Positions 41,674 to 50,946 of a DNA stretch of 64,000 nucleotides are shown here, in pieces. This DNA is from Allopusillimonas sp008369125. Lineage in GTDB: Bacteria; Pseudomonadota; Gammaproteobacteria; Burkholderiales; Burkholderiaceae_B. The notes under the pieces were generated by a model. It did not search any database and was not told the origin of the DNA. It saw only the letters and a list, made by a program, of their open reading frames with translations. Positions within the stretch are counted from its first letter, which is position 1; each line of letters starts with the position of its first letter. The stretch lies in the NCBI RefSeq assembly GCF_008369125.1, contig NZ_VOAY01000002.1, forward strand, positions 744,001 through 808,000, given 5' to 3'. The position numbers were made by a program, and so were the translations under genes.

Positions 41674-44600
41674 CTAAGTAGTACTAGCAACAGGCCGCGC
41701 CTTGCCGGCGATAAGCGTATAGGCCACTGGCACTACAAACAGCGTCAGCACCGTACCCAGGCTCAGCCCACCCACCAGTACCCAGCCTATCTGCTGCCTC
41801 GACTCCGCACCCGCACCTGTTGCCAGGGCCAGAGGAACCACGCCCAACACCATGGCGCCAGTGGTCATCAAAATAGGCCGCAAGCGCATTACTGAGGCCT
41901 TAATGACCGCTTCCATCATTTCCATGCCTTCGGCACGCAACTGGTTGGAAAATTCGCAGATCAAAATACCGTGCTTGGTAATAAGCCCCACCAAGGTAAT
42001 CAAGCCGATCTGGCTATAAATCGAGAGCGTGCCGCCTGCGAGATACAACGCTAGCAATGCGCCCGTCATCGACAGTGGCACGGACAACATGATAATGAGC
42101 GGATTGCGCCAGCTTTCAAACTGGGCCGCTAGCACCAGGTAAATAAAGGCGACAGCCATCATGAAAACCAGATAGATGCCACCGGCAGAGTCGCGAAACT
42201 CGCGTGATTGCCCATCCAGATCCGTCTGCACCGTGGGGGGAAGAATATCGCGCGCCACTGTATTCATGTGGTCCAGCACCTCACCCAGCGCGTAGCCCGG
42301 CGCCACAGACGCTTCGACCTTGACGGCACGCAGGCGGTTGAAGTGGTTAAGCGACTGAGGTGACACCCCCTCGTTAACCGTCACAAAATTGGACAACTGC
42401 ACCATACTGCCGTCACGTGCTCGTACATAGATGTCAGAGATGTCAGCCGGGTCGGCCCGGTCTTGTTTCTTGACCTGCACAATTACGTCGTACTGCTCAC
42501 CGCTGTCGCGAAACCGTGTCACCTGCCGCCCGCCCAACATAGACTCCAGCGTTCGCCCGACCACATCCACATCGATACCCACGTCAGCCAGCTTGTCGCG
42601 ATGCACCACAACCTTGAGTTCGGGCGTATTAAGTCTAAGATCAGTGTCGATGTTTTGCAGGCCGGGATAATCGCGCAGCGCATCCGTATAGCGCTTTACC
42701 ATGGCATCCATTTCGGGATAAGACGCCTGGCTCATAATCATAAAGTTTACGGGTTTGGAGGTAGAGCGCTGCCCCAGCGACGGCGGGTTAACCGGAAACG
42801 CCCGCACACCCGACAGCGCGCCTAACTGCGGACGCAGCTCTTCAGCAATACTTTGTTGTGAACGTGTGCGTTGATCCCAGGGCTTGAGCCTAAGAATCGC
42901 AATGCCATCGGTAATGGTTGGAAAGCCAATAATTGACTGATAACCCGCAGACTGAGGGATGTCTTCGTAAATCTGCTCAACTTTTTCCATGCTGTGCAAC
43001 ATGTAGTCGACGGTCGCGCCTTCAGGGCCACTTAACATGCCGTAAATAACGCCACGATCTTCCAATGGCGCCAGTTCGCTTTTAACCGTATTAAAAAGCA
43101 ACACACTGCCGCCCGCCACCACCAGGCCCAGCAACATGACCAGTGTTCTGTGACGCAGAGCACGGGCCAGCCCATTGCGGTAGCGTATGGTCAGCCCTTC
43201 GAGCAGGGTTTCAATAAAGGTATAAATACGCCCATGGCTAGTTTGATGGCGCAGCAGCGCCGCGCACATCATGGGTGTTAATGTCAGCGCCACAAAACCG
43301 GACACCAGCACCGCGCCGGCCAGCGTCAGGGCAAACTCGATAAACAGACGCCCCGTCCGCCCGGTGGCGAAGGCCAGCGGCGCGTACACCGTAACCAGAG
43401 TAAGCGTCATGGCAACAATGGCGAAGCCAATCTCTTTGGAGCCAAGAAGCGCAGCCTCGACACGCGACTTCCCTTCTTCGATATGCCGATAGATGTTCTC
43501 GAGCATAACGATGGCGTCATCGACCACCAGGCCAATGGCCAGCACCATGGCCAACAGGGTCAGTGTATTGATGGAGAATCCAAAAAAATACATGACCCCA
43601 AACGCCCCAATCAACGATACGGGTATTGTCACGATGGGAATCAGGCTGGCGCGCAGGTTACGCAAAAAGAAGAAAATAACCAACACCACCAGCAGTATGG
43701 CTTCGCCCACGGTCTTGTATACAGAATTGATGGACTCCTGAATAAACACCGAGGTGTCGTAAGTCAGGTCAAGGTGCATGCCTGAAGGCAGGTTTTCATT
43801 GATGGCGGCAATTTCGGCACGGGCATAGCGCGAGAGATCCAGCGGGTTTGCCGTTGATTGTTTGGTAATGCCTATGGTTAGGCTGGGCCTGCCGTTGTAG
43901 CGTGCCAGAATTCGATCTGAAAGTGCATCAATTTTTACATCCGCAACGTCACCCAGACGAACCGGATACCCGTTGGCCATAGACACGATAATGTCGCGAA
44001 ACTGATCAATCGACTGCAAGTCGGTCGTTGACATCACGGTAAACTCGCGCTCTTTCGACTCTATGCGGCCTGCCGGAATCAGCACGTTTTGCTGGCGCAG
44101 CGCGGTCTCTACGTCTTGCACAATAAGGCCATAGGCCGCCAGTTTCGACCGGTCGACATAAATACGCATGGACGGCAGGCGTTCACCAAACACGCGCACT
44201 TCAGCCGCACCAGGCATTACAGAAAGACGCGTTGTAACGTAGCGCTTGATGTAGTCAGACGCTTCGATCTCGGACATCTGGCCGGTGGAAACACCCACGT
44301 AGATAATCGGCGTGCTGTCCGCTTCTACCTTGCTGATAATGGGCTCGTCGACCTCGTCGGGCAGATAACGTCGCGCACGCGAAACCTTGTCGCGCACGTC
44401 TGCGGCTGCAGCGTCGGGATTACGGCTTAGATTGAACTTGATGTTGATGTAACTGATCTCTGAGCGGCTGCGCGACGTCATCACGTCGACGCCTTCAATG
44501 GCCGACAGCTGATCTTCAAGCGGCTTGGTAACCTGAGACTCGACCACCTCGGGCGAAGCGCCTTTATAGTCGGTGCGTACCGAAACAACAGGCTCATCAA

Positions 44601-44718
44601 TAGCCGGGTACTCGCGAACGGTAAGCCGCTCGTACGAAATAAAGCCAACCAGCACAATGATCAGCGACAGCACTGTCGCGAAAACCGGGCGCTTTATGCA
44701 GACTTCAGACAGTTTCAT
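41674..44718 (-). CDS. RND efflux pump, HAE1 family (second system)
   Basis: A 1014-residue proton-driven exporter of the inner membrane. MKLSEVCIKRPVFATVLSLI and LTVREYPAIDEPVVSVRTDY open it, wording typical of the two-component RND pumps lacking a dedicated channel gene. The Asp pair is in VDDAIVMLENIYRHIEEG and the relay Lys in LITKHGILICEF. It is shorter than AcrB, mainly at the C-terminus. It lies 12 bases after its adaptor gene, with no outer-membrane channel gene attached, so it would have to use a channel from elsewhere, perhaps the one at 1525-3003. The substrate is unknown. Confidence 0.93.
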   Translation of the reverse strand: MKLSEVCIKRPVFATVLSLIIVLVGFISYERLTVREYPAIDEPVVSVRTDYKGASPEVVESQVTKPLEDQLSAIEGVDVMTSRSRSEISYINIKFNLSRNPDAAAADVRDKVSRARRYLPDEVDEPIISKVEADSTPIIYVGVSTGQMSEIEASDYIKRYVTTRLSVMPGAAEVRVFGERLPSMRIYVDRSKLAAYGLIVQDVETALRQQNVLIPAGRIESKEREFTVMSTTDLQSIDQFRDIIVSMANGYPVRLGDVADVKIDALSDRILARYNGRPSLTIGITKQSTANPLDLSRYARAEIAAINENLPSGMHLDLTYDTSVFIQESINSVYKTVGEAILLVVLVIFFFLRNLRASLIPIVTIPVSLIGAFGVMYFFGFSINTLTLLAMVLAIGLVVDDAIVMLENIYRHIEEGKSRVEAALLGSKEIGFAIVAMTLTLVTVYAPLAFATGRTGRLFIEFALTLAGAVLVSGFVALTLTPMMCAALLRHQTSHGRIYTFIETLLEGLTIRYRNGLARALRHRTLVMLLGLVVAGGSVLLFNTVKSELAPLEDRGVIYGMLSGPEGATVDYMLHSMEKVEQIYEDIPQSAGYQSIIGFPTITDGIAILRLKPWDQRTRSQQSIAEELRPQLGALSGVRAFPVNPPSLGQRSTSKPVNFMIMSQASYPEMDAMVKRYTDALRDYPGLQNIDTDLRLNTPELKVVVHRDKLADVGIDVDVVGRTLESMLGGRQVTRFRDSGEQYDVIVQVKKQDRADPADISDIYVRARDGSMVQLSNFVTVNEGVSPQSLNHFNRLRAVKVEASVAPGYALGEVLDHMNTVARDILPPTVQTDLDGQSREFRDSAGGIYLVFMMAVAFIYLVLAAQFESWRNPLIIMLSVPLSMTGALLALYLAGGTLSIYSQIGLITLVGLITKHGILICEFSNQLRAEGMEMMEAVIKASVMRLRPILMTTGAMVLGVVPLALATGAGAESRQQIGWVLVGGLSLGTVLTLFVVPVAYTLIAGKARPVASTT

Positions 44719-44730
44719 GCCGCGCTACCC

Positions 44731-45849
44731 TCAGGATGCCGTTGCGCTGACAGGCGGTTTTGCTATCTCGACTTCCTGACCCTGGGATACCTTCTGCAAG
44801 CCAGAGGTAACAATAAGGTCACCAGGCTGTATCCCGTCGATCACCTCCACCCGCCCATCCCGCCGCATGCCCAGGCGCACGGCCACACGCTGTACTTTAC
44901 CGTCGACAACACGGTATACAAATTGCTCGTCTCCCGAGGGCGAGATAGCCGTCTCGGGCACAACCAGGGTGGCATCATCGGCAAACTGCAGCCGTACGCG
45001 CGCAAAGATGCCGGGGCGCAAAATATCATCCGGGTTTGGAACGTTGGCGCGCAACAACAGCGAGCGGCCACCCACATCTATCAGCGGGCTGATGGCGCCC
45101 ACCTCGCCCTGGCGGCTTTGCCCCGGCAGGGCATCGAAGCTGACGGCAAGCTTTTGCCCCAGCTTTATGTCACTGAGAAATTGTTCAGGAATACGAAAAT
45201 CAACTTGAAGCGGGTCAATCGACTCGATAGGCACCAGGTCTATGCCCGGGCTGACGTAATCACCCACTGACACGGTACGCAGGCCAATCAAGCCGTCAAA
45301 AGGCGCCACGATGACAGTCTTGCTAAGGTGGGCCTTGGCCAGCGCCAACTCTGCCTGCTGCACCTTGAACTGGCTAGATGCCTCATCAAGTGCCTGCTTG
45401 CTGATAAAACCCTGCTTGGTCAGTTGCTGGGCGCGTCTGTACTTGCTGCTTGCCAGGCTGAGGTTGGCCTGTGCCTGTTGCACCTCGGCACGCACAACAC
45501 TGTCGTCAAGCCGAACCAGAACCTGACCCTTCTCGACTTTGCCGCCTTCTGCAAAATTAATCTCAGTGATGCGACCAGTGATTTCTGGGCGCAAAATGAC
45601 GGAGTCCCGGGACCGCAAGCTACCTACGGCAGAGACGCTGCGCGGCATTGAAACCTGACGCACGGCCTCAACCTCCACAACTGTTTTAGATTTAGAGGAG
45701 GCAGGGGTACTCTTGCCCGCAGTTGGGGCTGACTTGACCTGCGCTGGCACAGTCTTCTGGCTGCGCTCCGCCTGCCAGCGGGAGCCGTACACGCCCGCGG
45801 CCACACCAAGGGCAAGGACCAGGATGAGCCCTGGGATAGAGAATTTCAT
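44731..45849 (-). CDS. RND efflux periplasmic adaptor (second system)
   Basis: A 372-residue membrane fusion protein. A hydrophobic N-terminus (PGLILVLALGVAAGVYG) anchors or exports it. A Lys/Ser/Pro-rich linker precedes the lipoyl domain (VILRPEITGRITEINFAEGG), an alpha-hairpin (LVRLDDSVVRAEVQQAQANL and following) and the barrel domains. The ATG at 45849 is chosen because the longer frame adds residues of unlike composition. It is the first gene of the pair with the pump. No regulator gene lies next to it. Confidence 0.9.
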   Translation of the reverse strand: MKFSIPGLILVLALGVAAGVYGSRWQAERSQKTVPAQVKSAPTAGKSTPASSKSKTVVEVEAVRQVSMPRSVSAVGSLRSRDSVILRPEITGRITEINFAEGGKVEKGQVLVRLDDSVVRAEVQQAQANLSLASSKYRRAQQLTKQGFISKQALDEASSQFKVQQAELALAKAHLSKTVIVAPFDGLIGLRTVSVGDYVSPGIDLVPIESIDPLQVDFRIPEQFLSDIKLGQKLAVSFDALPGQSRQGEVGAISPLIDVGGRSLLLRANVPNPDDILRPGIFARVRLQFADDATLVVPETAISPSGDEQFVYRVVDGKVQRVAVRLGMRRDGRVEVIDGIQPGDLIVTSGLQKVSQGQEVEIAKPPVSATAS

Positions 45850-45930
45850 AATTAAAAGCCATGCCAGCCCCAAAGTCAGCGGGCTAATAAACAATATTGA
45901 TTGTTCGTGACTTTAGCACTTGTTATCAAT

Positions 45931-46398
45931 TTATTTCAGTGAAGTTTCTCGCGGCGTCGCCCTGGCCTTTTCAACGCCCATATTGGCCAGCTCATCAGCG
46001 CGTTCATTACCCGGGTCACCGGCATGCCCACGCACCCAGCGCCAGCTAACTTCGTGTTCGCCGACCATTTCGTCAAGCATTTGCCACAGGTCGGCGTTTT
46101 TTACGGGCTTTTTGTCCGCAGTGCGCCAGCCCCTTTTCTTCCAGTTGGCCAGCCACTCGTTCATGCCCTTTTGCACATACTGCGAATCGGTATGGACCAC
46201 AACAGTACAGGGACGTTTAAGCGCACCCAGCGCCTGGATCACCGCCATGAGCTCCATGCGGTTGTTGGTGGTGGCGTGTTCACCGCCAAAAAGCGTTTTT
46301 TCGTGGCGCCCCTGGCGCAACAGAGCCCCCCAGCCACCTACTCCCGGGTTGCCCTTGCAGGCCCCGTCTGTCCAGATCTCTACTGGTTTTTGCGTCAT
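45931..46398 (-). CDS. rnhA: Ribonuclease HI
   Basis: A 155-residue ribonuclease H that removes RNA from RNA-DNA hybrids. All four catalytic acids are in place: Asp in EIWTDGACKGNPGVGGWG, Glu in NNRMELMAVIQAL, Asp in VVHTDSQYVQKGM and Asp in RGHAGDPGNERADELA. Length is standard. It begins 34 bases after the methyltransferase gene on the same strand, and the two form a small operon that in relatives continues into dnaQ. Confidence 0.96.
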   Translation of the reverse strand: MTQKPVEIWTDGACKGNPGVGGWGALLRQGRHEKTLFGGEHATTNNRMELMAVIQALGALKRPCTVVVHTDSQYVQKGMNEWLANWKKRGWRTADKKPVKNADLWQMLDEMVGEHEVSWRWVRGHAGDPGNERADELANMGVEKARATPRETSLK

Positions 46399-46432
46399 TT
46401 AATACTGATTCCGTTTAATGCAGGTGTTCGCG

Positions 46433-47215
46433 TCATGATTTTGCATCTTCTTCCTTGAAAGCACCTGCCTGTGGCCTTCGACTGGCCACCACAGCATGCC
46501 TTCTTGAGCGCCTCTTCTTGGTTTTCCAGGCGGGGCCCACCAGCCGCATGCCCGCAACCCGCTTAATGGCCGATACAACATACACGGCGCCGCACACAGG
46601 CCACCATCGGTCACCAGCGGCATCCATGAATGCCCAGCGCTCCAGCCAGACTTTGTCGCTGCAGGCTGGCCGGTAGCAGCCGAAGCGCCCCCGGTCGAGT
46701 TCGAGCGACAAAAGTTTGAACCAGTCTTTGATGCGCGGCAATGATACCTGCAGATGCGCTGGCACGGGCAGAAGCGGATCTATACCGGGGATGCGATCAC
46801 TTACGCCCCAGAGGCTCCAGGGATTAAACCCCGAAATGACCAGCCTACCCTCGGGAACAAGCACCCGTTCTGCTTCGCGCAGAATACGATGGGGGTCAGA
46901 AGAGCACTCAAGTACGTGCGGCAACACCAAAAGATCTATGCTTTGCGATTCAAAAGGCAGATTTTCAGGCTGAGCGACCAGCGTCGCACCCAAGTCAGAC
47001 GCCTGAAATGACTCTATATGAGTACGTTCTTTATAGGGAATGCGGTTGGCCTTGAGCAAATCCCAATGCGGAAGGCCCACTTGTATGGCATGATAGCCGA
47101 ACACGTTTCCGACCATTGCATCGATCTGCTTCTGTTCCCAGCCTTGTACGTATTGGCCGGGCGGTGTGTTCAGCCACTCGGCCAGATCCAGAATAATGGG
47201 TTGGTCTGCAGACAC
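46433..47215 (-). CDS. SAM-dependent methyltransferase (class I), GTG start
   Basis: A 260-residue methyltransferase commonly found between gloB and rnhA in betaproteobacteria. The start is GTG at 47215, with GCAGGAG eight bases before; longer frames would overlap gloB heavily. The SAM site is atypical (VGNVFGYHAIQVG), and the family's second half contains LPFESQSIDLLVLPHVLECS and VLVPEGRLVISGFNPWSLWG. The C-terminus is very basic (KTKKRRSRRHAVVASRR). The substrate is unknown. It diverges from gloB, whose ATG is only 15 bases from this start, so the promoters must overlap the other coding region. Confidence 0.85.
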   Translation of the reverse strand: MSADQPIILDLAEWLNTPPGQYVQGWEQKQIDAMVGNVFGYHAIQVGLPHWDLLKANRIPYKERTHIESFQASDLGATLVAQPENLPFESQSIDLLVLPHVLECSSDPHRILREAERVLVPEGRLVISGFNPWSLWGVSDRIPGIDPLLPVPAHLQVSLPRIKDWFKLLSLELDRGRFGCYRPACSDKVWLERWAFMDAAGDRWWPVCGAVYVVSAIKRVAGMRLVGPAWKTKKRRSRRHAVVASRRPQAGAFKEEDAKS

Positions 47216-47230
47216 TTTTACTCCTGCTTT

Positions 47231-48016
47231 ATGGCAAATACCGAACTCATCCCGATCCCCGCCTTTACTGATAATTACATTTGGATGGTGCGCAAAGGCA
47301 ACCATGCGGTCGTTATTGACCCTGGGCAGTCTACGCCCGTTGAGCACGTGCTCGATCAGCACGACCTGACGCTGGACGCCATTTTACTTACCCACCATCA
47401 CGGTGACCACGTAGGTGGCGTGCTCGCATTACAACAGCGAACCGGGGCAGCCGTCTATGGCCCTGCGCACGAAAAACTGCCAGCCTGTGATCATCGCCTT
47501 GTTGAAAACGATACGGTACAATTGCCCAGCGTCGATTTGAAGCTGCGTGTACTTGATGTGCCAGGTCATACAGCGGGGCACATTGCTTACTATGGCAGCA
47601 TTGGCCAAAATACGTCTGTTGTTTTCTGTGGAGACACGCTGTTTGCCGCAGGCTGTGGGCGCTTGTTCGAGGGCACCCCTGCACAAATGGTCGAATCTCT
47701 GGGTAAACTAAGCGCTTTGCCGCCAGAAACACTCGTGTGCTGTGCACACGAATACACGCTGGCCAATTTGCGCTGGGCACTTAGTGTCGAGCCCGGCAAT
47801 AGTGCTTTGCAACAACGCTTTAAGCAGGATACCCAACGCCGCAACCAAGGCTTGCCAACCCTGCCCTCCACAATTGAGGCCGAACTGAACACCAACCCGT
47901 TTATACGGACACTGCAGCCTGAAGTGATAACAGCCGCCGCCCGGTACGCGGAGGCACCTCGAAACAACCCGATTGAGGTTTTCACCAGCCTGCGCGAATG
48001 GAAGAATAACTTTTGA
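47231..48016 (+). CDS. gloB: Hydroxyacylglutathione hydrolase (glyoxalase II)
   Basis: A 261-residue metallo-beta-lactamase-fold enzyme that hydrolyses S-lactoylglutathione in methylglyoxal removal. The metal motif is LTHHHGDHVGGV, with further ligands in DVPGHTAGHIAYY, VFCGDTLFAAGCGRLFEG and CAHEYTLANLRWAL; the glutathione-binding end (RRNQGLPTLPSTIEAELNTNPF, cited as LPTLPSTIEAELNTNPF) is present. The ATG at 47231 gives the conserved start MANTELIPIPAFTDNY. The mltD gene follows after 16 bases. Confidence 0.96.
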   Translation: MANTELIPIPAFTDNYIWMVRKGNHAVVIDPGQSTPVEHVLDQHDLTLDAILLTHHHGDHVGGVLALQQRTGAAVYGPAHEKLPACDHRLVENDTVQLPSVDLKLRVLDVPGHTAGHIAYYGSIGQNTSVVFCGDTLFAAGCGRLFEGTPAQMVESLGKLSALPPETLVCCAHEYTLANLRWALSVEPGNSALQQRFKQDTQRRNQGLPTLPSTIEAELNTNPFIRTLQPEVITAAARYAEAPRNNPIEVFTSLREWKNNF

Positions 48017-48032
48017 AGACACGCACAAGCCC

Positions 48033-49418
48033 ATGATCCGCCTGCGCCTATTTCTACTGGTAATCGTAGCAGTCCTGGCCGGCTGCGCTACCCAAAACTC
48101 CTCCGACAACCCTTACGCCACCCCAAAAAAGTCGTACACCGCCGCCGAAACCTCGCGCACGGTCGACCTTACCAAACCTCCACAGGACATGTGGGACCGC
48201 ATCCGACGCGGGTTTGCCATACCTAACCTGCAGGACGACGTCACAGACCGCTGGACCAGCTACTACGCTTCGCATCCAGAATCGGTCAAACGCATGAGCG
48301 AGCGCGCAGGCAAATACCTTTATTACATTGTCGACGAGCTAAATCGTCGTGGCCTGCCTACCGAACTGGCGCTGTTGCCATTTATCGAAAGCGCCTATAA
48401 CCCCACCGCGCTGTCGAGTTCCAAGGCTTCGGGCTTGTGGCAATTTATACCCAGCACCGGCAAGTACTTTAATTTGCAGCAAGATGGCTGGCGCGACCAG
48501 CGTCGCGATACCATCGCCTCTACCAATGCAGCACTCGACTACCTGGCCTATTTATACGACTTCCAGGGTGACTGGTACCTGGCACTTGCATCGTACAACT
48601 GGGGTGAAGGGGCGGTAAAACGCGCCATGGGCAAAAACGCACTGGCCGGTAAGCCTACTGATTACCTGTCGCTGAACATGCCTGACGAAACCCGCAACTA
48701 CGTGCCAAAGCTGCAGGCCATCAAAAACATTATTGCCGACCCCGAACACTACGGCATTGTTCTGCCCAGCGTCAACAATCAGCCTTATTTTGCCAAGGTC
48801 GAGAAAAAAGACAATATCGACATCAAGCTGGCGGCCGAATTGGCTGAAATGCCTCTCGAAGAATTCAAGTCACTCAACGCCTCGTTTAATCGCCCAGTCA
48901 TTCTGGCCGAGCACAACCCCACGTTGCTCCTGCCGGCTGACCGTGTTGACATCTTCAACACTAACCTGCGTGCCTACAAGGGTCGTCTCAGCTCGTGGGA
49001 CGTCTACAAAAGCACGTATGGCGAAACGTACGAATCCATCGCCAAAAAACATGGCGTAAGCGTGGTCACCCTGCGCTCGGTAAACGGCATCAGCACCAAG
49101 CAGAGCAAGGCGGTTGCCCAAACACTGCTTATTCCCACCAAAGACTCAGGCCCTACGGGCGGCATTATCCTGGCTTCGTATGAACAGCCGCCAAGTCGCG
49201 TCGCGCCCCAGGCTCGCCAGCGCAAAGGCGACGTAACTGTGTTAAAACGTCGCGCCAACGTGCGTACACATACTGTCAGAAGTGGGGAAACCCTGTTTGC
49301 GCTCGCCAAACGCTACAACACATCCGTCACCGAACTGCGCCGGCTCAACAACCTGAAAAGCGACCGCCTTGCAAAAGGCAAGCGTCTCACGGTTCCAGGC
49401 ACAGGGGTACGCGGGTAA
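48033..49418 (+). CDS. mltD: Membrane-bound lytic murein transglycosylase D
   Basis: A 461-residue lipoprotein that cleaves peptidoglycan strands. The lipobox LAGC gives an acylated Cys at residue 18. The SLT domain lies at about 90-230, with catalytic Glu in LLPFIESAYNP, then ASGLWQFIPSTGK and LASYNWGEGAV. Two LysM-type segments follow, one around SSWDVYKSTYGETYESIAKK and one at the C-terminus (HTVRSGETLFALAKRY ... LAKGKRLTVPG). Linkage to gloB is the same as in E. coli. The start was set at 48033 so that the signal peptide is terminal. Confidence 0.95.
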   Translation: MIRLRLFLLVIVAVLAGCATQNSSDNPYATPKKSYTAAETSRTVDLTKPPQDMWDRIRRGFAIPNLQDDVTDRWTSYYASHPESVKRMSERAGKYLYYIVDELNRRGLPTELALLPFIESAYNPTALSSSKASGLWQFIPSTGKYFNLQQDGWRDQRRDTIASTNAALDYLAYLYDFQGDWYLALASYNWGEGAVKRAMGKNALAGKPTDYLSLNMPDETRNYVPKLQAIKNIIADPEHYGIVLPSVNNQPYFAKVEKKDNIDIKLAAELAEMPLEEFKSLNASFNRPVILAEHNPTLLLPADRVDIFNTNLRAYKGRLSSWDVYKSTYGETYESIAKKHGVSVVTLRSVNGISTKQSKAVAQTLLIPTKDSGPTGGIILASYEQPPSRVAPQARQRKGDVTVLKRRANVRTHTVRSGETLFALAKRYNTSVTELRRLNNLKSDRLAKGKRLTVPGTGVRG

Positions 49419-49463
49419 TCTAAAACCAATTACATATTTAATCGAAGAATGAAGGATCACAAC

Positions 49464-50246
49464 ATGGGTTTCCTTGCAGGCAAACGCATTCTTGTCACTG
49501 GTGTTATTTCCACCCGTTCGATCGCCTATGGCATCGCCAATGCATGCAAAGAGCAAGGCGCAGAGCTGGCCTTCACGTACGTAGGTGATCGCTTCAAAGA
49601 CAGGGTTTCAGAGATTGCGGCAGGGCTGGGCAGTGACATTGTGCTTCCCTGCGATGTGGCCGACGACGGCCAGATCGACGAGGCTTTCACCCTGCTCAAA
49701 GAGCGCTGGGACGGCCTTGACGGCCTGGTGCACTCTATCGGTTTTGCCCCGCGCGAAGCGATCTCCGGCAACTTCCTCGAAGGCTGCACACGCGAAAACT
49801 TCCGTATCGCGCATGACATTTCGGCCTACAGCTTTCCTGCGATTACGCGGGCAGCGATGCCGCTCATGAAGGGCCGCAAAGCCTCGGTGCTGACCTTAAC
49901 CTATCTTGGTGCCGAAAAAGCCATCCCCAACTACAACACCATGGGGCTGGCCAAGGCATCACTCGAGGCCAGTGTGCGTTACATGGCGTCGGCGCTCGGC
50001 CCTGAAGGCATCCGTGTCAACGGTATATCGGCTGGCCCCATCAAAACACTGGCCGCCGCCGGCATCAAAGACTTCCAGGTCATTTTAAAGTTTGTCGAAA
50101 CGCATGCGCCATTGCGTCGCAACGTAACCGTTGAAGATGTGGGCAATGTGGCCGCATTTATGCTGTCAGACTTGGCGGCAGGCGTTACAGGCGAAATCAC
50201 GCACGTTGATGGCGGTTTCTCCTGTGTCATTCCAGGCATGGGCTAA
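49464..50246 (+). CDS. fabI: Enoyl-[acyl-carrier-protein] reductase (NADH)
   Basis: A 260-residue FabI that performs the last reduction of each fatty-acid elongation round. The start MGFLAGKRILVTGV and the SIAYGIANACKEQGAELAF segment bind NADH. The catalytic Tyr and Lys are in YNTMGLAKASLEASVRY, and SAGPIKTLAAAGIKDF forms the substrate loop, which is also the triclosan-binding region in this family. The ATG at 49464 follows GAAGGATCACAAC. It is the only fatty-acid gene nearby. Confidence 0.96.
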   Translation: MGFLAGKRILVTGVISTRSIAYGIANACKEQGAELAFTYVGDRFKDRVSEIAAGLGSDIVLPCDVADDGQIDEAFTLLKERWDGLDGLVHSIGFAPREAISGNFLEGCTRENFRIAHDISAYSFPAITRAAMPLMKGRKASVLTLTYLGAEKAIPNYNTMGLAKASLEASVRYMASALGPEGIRVNGISAGPIKTLAAAGIKDFQVILKFVETHAPLRRNVTVEDVGNVAAFMLSDLAAGVTGEITHVDGGFSCVIPGMG

Positions 50247-50255
50247 CTCGCTATC

Positions 50256-50924
50256 TCACCCGGCCTGCTGCGGCAGCGGAAACACTTGCCCGGGGTTTCC
50301 GTCTTGCCAGGCTGGGTATTTGTTCATCACTGAGGCAAACAAAGCGCTTTGCTTCCAAGTTTGAAGCCACTGGCACAATCGCGGCCAAGGTTGCTGTTCA
50401 AACCATTCGACATCAACGTGAGCAAACTGCCTGACAAATGGCGCAACAGCCATGTCGGCCAGTGCCGGGCGTGCACCAAACAGGTAAGCGTCAGACTTTA
50501 GCCGCGTTTCAAGGCTCTGCAGCCAATCTACTGCCGCATCACGCCAGCTCTCACCTGTTTCACAGTCGTAACGTTGCGGGTACTTGTAGCGATCCAGGTG
50601 GTGTTTAAATGCGCCATCGCACTCAGCAACCAGGTCAAGCATGGAAGGCAGGTTACGCTGCTCGGGGGTAAGCCAGTTTTCGGGATCATTACGGCGCAAG
50701 GCCCACATCATGATGTCCAGACTCTGCTCAACCACTATCCCTTCAGTATCTACCAGTACCGGCACCGTGCCTTTAGGCGAAACTCGCAATAAGGCCGGCG
50801 GCTTTGAGCGCAGCACCACTTCACGCAACTCACAGCGTATGCCACTGACGGCAATCGCCAGACGCGCCCGCATGGCGTAGGGGCAACGTCGAAACGAATA
50901 GAGAACCGGTAGCGATGTATGCAC
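50256..50924 (-). CDS. Glutathione S-transferase family protein
   Basis: A 222-residue cytoplasmic GST-like protein. The thioredoxin-fold N-terminus starts LPVLYSFRRCPYAMRARLAI, with a CPYA motif more like glutaredoxin-type/beta-type GSTs, and continues with GTVPVLVDTEGIVVEQSLDI for glutathione binding. The C-terminal helical domain includes LFGARPALADMAVAPFVRQF. It converges on fabI, and the trhO gene lies 22 bases upstream on the same strand, so the two may be cotranscribed. The substrate is unknown. Confidence 0.85.
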   Translation of the reverse strand: MHTSLPVLYSFRRCPYAMRARLAIAVSGIRCELREVVLRSKPPALLRVSPKGTVPVLVDTEGIVVEQSLDIMMWALRRNDPENWLTPEQRNLPSMLDLVAECDGAFKHHLDRYKYPQRYDCETGESWRDAAVDWLQSLETRLKSDAYLFGARPALADMAVAPFVRQFAHVDVEWFEQQPWPRLCQWLQTWKQSALFASVMNKYPAWQDGNPGQVFPLPQQAG

Positions 50925-50946
50925 GGTAAGCCTCAGACCTGATGTG

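Noticed and set aside
41243..41677. Open frame of 144 codons between dnaQ and the pump gene
   Set aside because: It starts antisense to dnaQ, has no recognisable domain or ribosome binding site, and shows an Arg/Lys/Thr-rich random composition.
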